DNA of 5,067 nt. Source: an uncultured Collinsella sp. GTDB taxonomy: Bacteria; Actinomycetota; Coriobacteriia; Coriobacteriales; Coriobacteriaceae. Below are positions 1-4,310 of the stretch, piece by piece. The first letter of the stretch is position 1. Every line of letters begins with the position of its first letter. The position numbers and the translations under genes were made by a program. The stretch spans positions 1-5,067 of the forward strand of contig USOF01000117.1 of NCBI GenBank assembly GCA_900556285.1. The letters run 5' to 3'. Under the pieces are notes generated by a model. The model had not been told where the DNA came from. It ran no database searches and saw only the letters and a list, made by a program, of their open reading frames with translations.

Positions 1-41
1 CTCAGGAGTCTCGTGGGCTCGGAGATGTGTATAAGAGACAG
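1..41 (+). other. Untrimmed Illumina Nextera adapter (artefact)
   Basis: Positions 8-41 match, from memory, the 34-nt Nextera read-2 transposase adapter. It begins GTCTCGTGGGCTCGG and ends with the 19-bp Tn5 mosaic end AGATGTGTATAAGAGACAG (23-41). Positions 1-7 (CTCAGGA) match the last seven bases of the N704 i7 index as written in the adapter oligo (GCTCAGGA). This is synthetic library DNA left at a contig end, not genome. It creates false peptides: MCIRDR and MYKRQ on the plus strand, and LSLIHISEPTRLL on the minus strand. The remaining doubt concerns only the identity of the index. Confidence 0.97.
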
Positions 42-173
42 GCTCTCGGTAGCGGACTCGACGGCCTGGGCGGCATTTGCCTCATCGGCGGCATCGAAGG
101 CAGCCTGGGTCATGGCCTCGCGGGCCTCGTCCAGAATCTCGGCGTCCGTGACGTCGGATACAGAATTACGCAT
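42..173 (-). CDS. N-terminal fragment of an unidentified acidic protein (truncated by adapter)
   Basis: Read on the minus strand, an ATG at 173-171 opens 44 codons that stay open to base 42, where the adapter begins. A Shine-Dalgarno AAGGA lies 10 nt upstream of the ATG (in ATAAGGAACAACAACAT). The peptide begins MRNSVSDVTDAEILDEAREA and has 12 alanines and 11 acidic residues against 2 arginines. It reads as a flexible or helical acidic N-terminal extension ahead of a domain not in this window. I do not recognise the family and assign no function. The frame continues through the adapter, so an automatic annotation would add a false tail, LSLIHISEPTRLL. The gene is divergent from the FHA gene across about 590 bp. 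The ribosome binding site and GC-rich codon use support it as real. Confidence 0.68.
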
Positions 174-444
174 ATGTTGTTGTTCCTTATCTGCACGCGC
201 AATGGGCACGGCATGCGGCCGCGCGGGCGTGCTTGGTAGTGCGCTAATACATACAAAAACGGGTGCGCACAGAGAGGACGTTGCTCAGCACGCTGGCGAT
301 CGCTTTGGCAGCCCTATCACGCGCCGTCCAGACGCAGCAGCTCTAAGCGATGGAGCAGATTCGCCGCCGGTTAGTATACCCGTGCTTCGCATGCCCCCAC
401 GTAAACCACAGATGACGAGGCGGACGAGGTGGGCCCGGCTGATT
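174..444. other. Gene-free intergenic stretch
   Basis: I see no convincing gene here. A plus-strand open frame runs through it from the adapter to 717, but it begins in synthetic sequence, has no ribosome binding site and crosses the palindromic repeats, so it is not a gene. A minus-strand TATACT (378-373) could be a -10 box for the divergent acidic-protein gene, but I find no good -35 at normal spacing. It would imply a leader of roughly 190 nt. Short palindromes are present (GTGCGCAC at 263-270, GCGATCGC at 296-303), as expected in GC-rich DNA. Confidence 0.5.
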
Positions 445-501
445 GTCTCAATCTGTAACATCTACAGGGCAAATCTTCCTCTACGTGTTACAGATCGAGA
501 C
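445..501 (+). repeat. 57-bp palindromic repeat, copy 1
   Basis: The left arm GTCTCAATCTGTAACA (445-460) and right arm TGTTACAGATCGAGAC (486-501) are inverted with 15 of 16 positions complementary. They enclose a 25-nt centre. The single mismatch (A/C) becomes a G-U wobble in minus-strand RNA. Within the centre, AGGG and TCCT can pair around an A-rich loop. Three further copies with the same 16/25/16 layout occur in the window. I do not recognise it as a named element. It may be a REP- or MITE-like palindrome, a hairpin RNA or a protein-binding site. Confidence 0.88.
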
Positions 502-525
502 AAACGGTCGACACAGTTCACAAAC

Positions 526-582
526 GTCTCAATCTGTAACAGTTACCGAGTAAAATCGGTCCTAATTGTTATAGATCAAGAC
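526..582 (+). repeat. 57-bp palindromic repeat, copy 2
   Basis: The left arm (526-541) is identical to that of copy 1. The right arm TGTTATAGATCAAGAC (567-582) is more diverged, with three differences from perfect complementarity, one of them a G-U wobble in plus-strand RNA. The 25-nt centre contains a perfect inner hairpin, ACCGA-GTAAAA-TCGGT (545-560). The gap to copy 1 is 24 bp (502-525), and starts are 81 bp apart. It lies about 67 bp upstream of the -10 box of the FHA gene. Confidence 0.87.
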
Positions 583-648
583 AGAGGGGGATTTCCGTCC
601 AGTCCAAACCAAATCTCTCAGTCTTCCTGCAATTTCGAACATGTGGCC

Positions 649-654
649 TATAAT
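649..654 (+). promoter_or_regulatory. Candidate -10 box for the FHA/kinase unit
   Basis: The hexamer TATAAT matches the housekeeping -10 consensus exactly, and it lies 108 bp before the GTG start at 762. The -35 is weak: CTGCAA at 627-632 gives a 16-bp spacer but matches TTGACA at only three positions. A transcript from here would have a leader of about 100 nt. That leader could form an imperfect hairpin, GGTTACGC (663-670) with GCGCAGCC (679-686). It is the best promoter candidate upstream of the gene. Confidence 0.5.
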
Positions 655-748
655 GTTGCTTTGGTTACGCTATATATTGCGCAGCCATTTAATACGTCGC
701 CCACCGGGGGCCATTAATTCCTATCGCCATATTGGCTAGGAAGCAATC

Positions 749-756
749 AAAGGAGG
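749..756 (+). promoter_or_regulatory. Strong Shine-Dalgarno that fixes the GTG start at 762
   Basis: AAAGGAGG is near-perfect anti-16S complementarity with a 5-nt spacer to GTG 762. It rules in favour of the GTG over the in-frame TTG at 732, which has no such site. Confidence 0.85.
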
Positions 757-761
757 TATCC

Positions 762-1724
762 GTGGCAGCAGAGACGCCTTGCTCGGTCCTCTATAACGAT
801 ATTCGCTCGTTCGGCGGTCTTAAACATCTCGAGATCGCCCGAATGCTCATCAATGGAAACTCTTATCTCGGCAGTACCCTGCTCGAGAAATGCTCTTCCA
901 ACCGCTCGTATCTCACCCGTTACATCGTCCATCGCAAGCCTGACCAGTGCGCGCCCGCCATCTACAGCGACTTTACCGTCACCACGCTCAACCTTTCCGC
1001 GGCAATCTGCAGCAAGCTCGGCGGCGGCGAGTCCGCCTATCGGGCAATCGCCGAGCACTATCGCGGTCCGGCCGCCAACGAAATGATGTCGGCTCTCGCC
1101 AGCTACAAGCTGGACAGCCGCCTATATGCAAATGCCCTCAATCGCATCGACAACTTTGACGGCAATGCCGTGCGCGAAAAAAGCACGCTTTACCTTATGC
1201 TCTTTGTGGCAACGGGGGCGCTCGCCGATCCCGTTCAGGGCGTGGCCACCGTCGAGCGCTTTTGCGACAGCAAGACGGGCGGGCACTTTGGCACCACCGA
1301 AACTACCGTCGGACGTGGCTTTATGAGCAGCCTGGAGCAGCCGCACACCGTCGCTCCCAACCTCGGTCTGCTCAGAACCCATGCCGACAACTGCGCCGAC
1401 ATGCAAATCCATCCCCTCACACGCGATCCGCGCGGCACCGTGATTGGTTCTTTGCCCAAAACCTCGCCCAGCATCACCGATGTAGGCGCCGACGCCTCGC
1501 GCGAGCATCTTCGCATTTGGCTCGAGGGTGAGCACTGGTACGCCCAGGGCCTTGGATCGACCAACGGCACAGTGCTCGAATCGGGCGCGGGCGACGGCGA
1601 TATTGTGATTGAGCCGCCGCGCGACCAACGCGAACCCGGCAAAGTCTATCCCCCCGTGGAAATCGCCAACAGCGACAGGCTCCATCTGGGTCTCTACACG
1701 ACATTCCTTGTCATTGTGGACTAG
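762..1724 (+). CDS. FHA-domain protein with uncharacterised N-terminal region
   Basis: This 320-residue protein is probably a cytoplasmic phosphothreonine-binding adaptor. FHA domains recognise phosphothreonine peptides and often partner bacterial Ser/Thr kinases. The domain fills about residues 222-320: IGS at 228-230, SREH at 246-249, GSTNGT at 265-270, and a final strand region with DRLHLG at 305-310. The Ser, His and Asn of the binding site are present, but the Arg that usually follows Ile-Gly is Ser230. Residues 1-210 look mostly helical and match no family I recognise. I see no signal peptide or membrane helix. I place the start at GTG 762 because AAAGGAGG (749-756) lies five bases upstream. 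An in-frame TTG at 732 would put that site inside the gene. The kinase follows 171 bp downstream on the same strand, which suggests a functional pair. Confidence 0.88.
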   Translation: MAAETPCSVLYNDIRSFGGLKHLEIARMLINGNSYLGSTLLEKCSSNRSYLTRYIVHRKPDQCAPAIYSDFTVTTLNLSAAICSKLGGGESAYRAIAEHYRGPAANEMMSALASYKLDSRLYANALNRIDNFDGNAVREKSTLYLMLFVATGALADPVQGVATVERFCDSKTGGHFGTTETTVGRGFMSSLEQPHTVAPNLGLLRTHADNCADMQIHPLTRDPRGTVIGSLPKTSPSITDVGADASREHLRIWLEGEHWYAQGLGSTNGTVLESGAGDGDIVIEPPRDQREPGKVYPPVEIANSDRLHLGLYTTFLVIVD

Positions 1725-1738
1725 CACGGACAGCGATC

Positions 1739-1770
1739 AGAAGACGGTCGCCGTCCGTCTTTCGTCTTCT
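1739..1770 (+). terminator. Possible intrinsic terminator after the FHA gene
   Basis: AAGACGG (1741-1747) and CCGTCTT (1755-1761) form a perfect 7-bp stem with a 7-nt loop, followed by a pyrimidine-rich tail TCGTCTTCT. An alternative pairing, AGAAGACG (1739-1746) with CGTCTTCT (1763-1770), overlaps it. The T-run is weak, so this may be partial attenuation between the two genes rather than full termination. Confidence 0.4.
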
Positions 1771-1802
1771 ACCTTCTGCGTCGTAAACGACAATACTCAG
1801 CG

Positions 1803-1863
1803 GTACACGTGAGCAGTGCGGCTATCATGGTACTTTACCGATATCCGCACTGCTCACGTGTAC
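1803..1863 (+). repeat. 61-bp near-perfect hairpin between the FHA and kinase genes
   Basis: The arms GTACACGTGAGCAGTGCGG (1803-1821) and CCGCACTGCTCACGTGTAC (1845-1863) are perfectly complementary over 19 bp. Inside, TATC (1823-1826) pairs with GATA (1840-1843), and GGTA (1829-1832) with TACC (1836-1839), leaving a CTT loop. There is one 1x1 mismatch and a 2-nt bulge, about 27 bp in all. No T-run follows, so it is not a typical terminator. It ends 21 nt before the kinase ribosome binding site. It could be an RNase III processing or mRNA-stability element, a regulator site (each arm carries CACGTG), or a small palindromic insertion. It is unrelated in sequence to the 57-bp repeats. Confidence 0.85.
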
Positions 1864-1884
1864 GCGCGGCAACCCATGCCAGAC

Positions 1885-1890
1885 AAAGGA
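1885..1890 (+). promoter_or_regulatory. Shine-Dalgarno that fixes the kinase start at 1896
   Basis: AAAGGA with a 5-nt spacer precedes ATG 1896. In-frame upstream candidates (GTG 1809, ATG 1827) lie inside the 61-bp hairpin and have no ribosome binding site. Confidence 0.75.
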
Positions 1891-1895
1891 ACGCC

Positions 1896-3980
1896 ATGGA
1901 TACTACCGATAGCGCCTATGGCGACAAACTCATCCGTCTCGATACGTTCGATACCGCCGTGGCGGTCGACCCCAGCGCCGAGGACGACGCCAAGCGTCGG
2001 TTTATGACGCTTATTCTCCAGACGGCCCACCGCAACAACGGCAACATCGGGCACGTGCTGCGCGCGACCAACACGAGCGGCGAGGTCTTTGCCGTCAAGC
2101 TACTCAAGGACAACGCCATCCTTTCCGGCCAAGCCCCCGACCGCTCCGCCGAGCAATCGGCCGCGCACCTGGCCAACACCGCTGCGCTGTTTGAGGAGTA
2201 CCGTCATCTGTGTACCGTCTCGCACCTGCGCGGATTTCCGCGCGTCTATGGCTACGGTTCATGCGAGGACGACCCGCTCATCCTCATGGAGTGGGTCGAG
2301 GGCACCTCACTCAAGCAGGCGCTGCCCCTGCTTCCGCACGACGCCTCGGGCGGGCTGACCACCCAGATGGTCGCCGCCGTCGGAAACGCCGTGCTTCGTG
2401 CGCTCTTGATGACCCAAGGCCTCGTGAATCCGGTCATCCATCGCGACCTGTCGCCTGCCAATATCATGTTCCGCACCACCAGCCGAACGCTCGAGCAGCA
2501 GATTGCTGATTGTTCCTTTGACCCCTGTCTCATCGACATGGGCTCCGCGACCATGGCTCTCGGCGACGACACGATCACCCGGCGCGCCGACATCTGGCGC
2601 TTTGCCACGCCCGCATACGCCGCGCCCGAGATGCTCACGCAGGATATCGAAGGCATCGCGGCCCTTCGCCGTTCGCCGGCAATCGACGTCTATGCGCTTT
2701 CGAGCATTCTGTACCAGCTCTACAGCGGTCGCAAACCGTTTGACTTTGAGTCGACGGACGCCGCTGCAACCGGCTCGTTCTATCTCGTAAAGACCAAGAC
2801 CAAGCCGGCACCGCTCGAGCCGCGCTGCGAGGGCGATGAAGCGCTCGTCCAGATCATCATGAAGGGTCTCTCAGTCGAGCAGTGCGATCGTCCCACCGAG
2901 CAGCAGATGCTCGAGGTGCTCTCGGCATACCTCACCGATGCCGAATCCGAGGGCCGCGAAGGCACAGGAGACGAGGCCGCGATTGATATCGATTCTGGCA
3001 CGCACCTTAAGGTCGACGTCGCCGGCGAGCGCGCGCGAGAGATCCTGGAGCAGGCCCGGCACGATGCCATGACCCGCCGCCGCTTTATTATCGGTGGCGT
3101 CGTTGCAGCCGTTGCGGGGCTCAGCGTTATCGGGGCGGCAACCCATGGCTTTGGCATCCCCGACTACCTTGACGGCATCCGCGGTTCACTTGACGACTAC
3201 ACCTGGGATCAGCTGCAGGAGATTTCGCTCAAGATTAAGGCCGCCGAGACCCGTAGCGAGGCACGCGAGATTGCCAAGCGCTATCACCTGCTCGATGCCG
3301 ATGGGCATATCCCCTATCCGTGTACCAAGCGTGTCACGCTCACCAACGGGCTGCAGGTTGGCGCGCAGCTTGTGGGCATCCGCCACGATGAGCTTCTGGA
3401 CGGGACGGGCAAGGCCGGACTGACGTTTATGTTCGATGCGGGTATTGCCGAGCGCAACGCTGCGGCTGAACCGCCGAGCGCCGGCTGGGCAGATTGCGAG
3501 CTGCGGGAATGGCTCAACGGCGACGGCCTTAAGCTGCTGCCCAACGAGTTGCGCGCACTCATTAAAGGGGTCAAGAAGGTCTCGAACAATGTGGGCGCCG
3601 CCAACAGCGCATCGTGCCTGAGCGAGTTGCCCGCAACCCTTTGGCTGCCCGCCATGGTCGAGCTGTGCGGTACGCAACCACCCGATTCGTTTACCGAGGA
3701 CTATCACTACCTGGCAGACATCTACAACGGCGAGGGCAAGGAGTATCAGCTCTTCCGCGAGCTCAAGGTGAGCCCGTATTCCACGAACGAGACGATGGTC
3801 CGCCAGTGGAAGGGCAAGGACACCTGCTGGTGGGAGCGCACGGTGAGCCCCGACACGTCGGAGACCGAAGGCACGCTCTACATAAACCGCGTAGGCCACG
3901 ACGGCGACGTCTTTACGTACGCAACGCCTGCGGAAAAGCCAAACAAGCTAACCTGTGTGATCCCCGGGTTCTGTATCTAG
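1896..3980 (+). CDS. Transmembrane Ser/Thr protein kinase with extracytoplasmic DUF6273-like domain
   Basis: This 694-residue protein likely phosphorylates Ser/Thr in response to an external or envelope signal. The kinase domain spans about residues 40-345: a degenerate glycine loop (G49, G52), ATP-binding K68 in FAVKLL, a candidate helix-C Glu at 100/101, catalytic HRDLSPAN (182-189), DMG in place of DFG (214-216), APE (243-245), and DVYALSSILYQLYSGRKPF (264-282). The usual Lys two residues after the catalytic Asp is Ser186; D184 and N189 are kept. T226 and T228 form a TxT pair in the activation loop, like that of mycobacterial PknB. A linker (346-393) leads to RRR (394-396) and one membrane helix (about 397-415). 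By the positive-inside rule the C-terminus is outside. Residues about 470-694 resemble DUF6273, with LREWLNGDGL (536-545), CWW (644-646) and a closing strand motif; they contain seven cysteines. No PASTA repeats are present. It is probably paired with the upstream FHA protein. Confidence 0.88.
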   Translation: MDTTDSAYGDKLIRLDTFDTAVAVDPSAEDDAKRRFMTLILQTAHRNNGNIGHVLRATNTSGEVFAVKLLKDNAILSGQAPDRSAEQSAAHLANTAALFEEYRHLCTVSHLRGFPRVYGYGSCEDDPLILMEWVEGTSLKQALPLLPHDASGGLTTQMVAAVGNAVLRALLMTQGLVNPVIHRDLSPANIMFRTTSRTLEQQIADCSFDPCLIDMGSATMALGDDTITRRADIWRFATPAYAAPEMLTQDIEGIAALRRSPAIDVYALSSILYQLYSGRKPFDFESTDAAATGSFYLVKTKTKPAPLEPRCEGDEALVQIIMKGLSVEQCDRPTEQQMLEVLSAYLTDAESEGREGTGDEAAIDIDSGTHLKVDVAGERAREILEQARHDAMTRRRFIIGGVVAAVAGLSVIGAATHGFGIPDYLDGIRGSLDDYTWDQLQEISLKIKAAETRSEAREIAKRYHLLDADGHIPYPCTKRVTLTNGLQVGAQLVGIRHDELLDGTGKAGLTFMFDAGIAERNAAAEPPSAGWADCELREWLNGDGLKLLPNELRALIKGVKKVSNNVGAANSASCLSELPATLWLPAMVELCGTQPPDSFTEDYHYLADIYNGEGKEYQLFRELKVSPYSTNETMVRQWKGKDTCWWERTVSPDTSETEGTLYINRVGHDGDVFTYATPAEKPNKLTCVIPGFCI

Positions 3981-3998
3981 GCGGCGGGCGTCTTGCCG

Positions 3999-4019
3999 TG
4001 ACGGGACCCCTCCCCGTCA
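3999..4019 (+). terminator. Candidate terminator after the kinase gene
   Basis: TGACGGG (3999-4005) and CCCGTCA (4013-4019) form a perfect 7-bp stem with a 7-nt loop, 18 bp after the stop codon. The tail ATTGTCTTGAT is only moderately T-rich and merges into palindrome copy 3, so the two hairpins may act together. Confidence 0.5.
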
Positions 4020-4022
4020 ATT

Positions 4023-4079
4023 GTCTTGATCTGTAACACTAGCTCGGCAGATACAGGTCTAGATGTTACAGAACGAGAC
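4023..4079 (+). repeat. 57-bp palindromic repeat, copy 3
   Basis: The left arm GTCTTGATCTGTAACA (4023-4038) and right arm TGTTACAGAACGAGAC (4064-4079) pair with one wobble and one A/A mismatch. The centre is again 25 nt. CTAG at each side of the centre can extend the stem, and the apex holds the A-containing GCAGAT. It starts 42 bp after the kinase stop codon. Confidence 0.88.
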
Positions 4080-4102
4080 GTTAAGTTGTGACTCGATGTA
4101 AT

Positions 4103-4159
4103 GTCTAGATCTGTAACAGTTACTCGACAAAAACGGGTCTAGTTGTTACAGATTGAGAT
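4103..4159 (+). repeat. 57-bp palindromic repeat, copy 4
   Basis: The left arm GTCTAGATCTGTAACA (4103-4118) and right arm TGTTACAGATTGAGAT (4144-4159) pair with two wobbles and one A/G mismatch. The 25-nt centre carries ACTCG-ACAAAAA-CGGGT (4122-4138), an inner stem in the place of the copy-2 inner stem but with different bases. The gap to copy 3 is 23 bp and starts are 80 bp apart, almost the spacing of copies 1 and 2. Confidence 0.88.
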
Positions 4160-4162
4160 GAT

Positions 4163-4189
4163 TGGTTGGGACGGTCCATCGGCCAACCA
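4163..4189 (+). repeat. Short inverted repeat just after copy 4
   Basis: TGGTTGG (4163-4169) and CCAACCA (4183-4189) are perfectly complementary with a 13-nt loop. No T-run follows, so terminator function is unlikely. It sits between the palindrome pair and the copper ATPase promoter. Confidence 0.4.
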
Positions 4190-4198
4190 TCCATCCTC

Positions 4199-4207
4199 AT
4201 CTGTAAC
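4199..4207 (+). repeat. Orphan half-site of the palindrome arm
   Basis: ATCTGTAAC is identical to nine central bases of the repeat arm, but no right arm follows at the expected distance. It may be a decayed copy or a single binding site next to the copper ATPase promoter. Confidence 0.45.
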
Positions 4208-4235
4208 GAAATCTCATATATTATTTCTGTACTGA

Positions 4236-4258
4236 ACACCCCCAGGGGGTATGGGTGT
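4236..4258 (+). promoter_or_regulatory. CsoR-like copper operator
   Basis: ACCCCCAGGGGGT (4238-4250) is a perfect odd-length palindrome, followed by ATGG and GGGTGT, which also mirrors the leading ACACCC (4236-4241). G/C-run dyads joined to TATGG are typical of operators for CsoR, the copper-sensing repressor that releases DNA when it binds Cu(I). The site lies immediately upstream of the -10 box of a copper ATPase gene, so repression by blocking polymerase fits. A CueR-type activator is less likely from the sequence. No csoR gene is in the window. Confidence 0.7.
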
Positions 4259-4263
4259 ATAGT
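4258..4263 (+). promoter_or_regulatory. Candidate -10 box for the copper ATPase gene
   Basis: TATAGT sits 47 bp before ATG 4311. The -35 is poor: TGAACA at 4233-4238 would leave a 19-bp spacer filled by the operator dyad. A weak -35 and long spacer suit a tightly controlled metal-responsive promoter. Confidence 0.5.
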
Positions 4264-4310
4264 ATCGGCGGGTTAACAATTCCAACACCGAACTACAGAA
4301 AGGAGAAGCC

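Noticed and set aside
211..222. Adjacent SphI (GCATGC) and NotI (GCGGCCGC) sites, suggesting vector polylinker
   Set aside because: Such sites occur by chance in GC-rich DNA, and the surrounding sequence shows no other vector feature.
445..582. CRISPR array
   Set aside because: The repeated arms alternate orientation, the central 25-mers resemble one another and can fold, there are only two units per site, and no cas gene is present.
13..717. Long plus-strand open frame of 234 codons
   Set aside because: It starts inside the sequencing adapter, has no ribosome binding site, crosses two palindromic repeats and overlaps the credible minus-strand gene start. The composition does not look like a real protein.
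1122..1727. Minus-strand open frame of 201 codons opposite the FHA gene
   Set aside because: It is a shadow frame of a GC-rich gene. The plus strand encodes recognisable FHA motifs and has a strong ribosome binding site.
1780..1791. Inverted repeat GTCGT-AA-ACGAC as an operator before the kinase
   Set aside because: Five-base arms are expected by chance and no clear promoter lies beside it.
3186..3899. Minus-strand open frame of 237 codons opposite the kinase C-terminal domain
   Set aside because: It is a shadow frame with no recognisable domain, while the plus-strand frame continues the kinase protein through a coherent membrane helix and DUF6273-like region.
445..4159. Composite transposon or insertion sequence around the FHA/kinase genes
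   Set aside because: No transposase is present, and I see no target-site duplication. The flanking repeats alone do not prove mobility, so I kept this only as a hypothesis.
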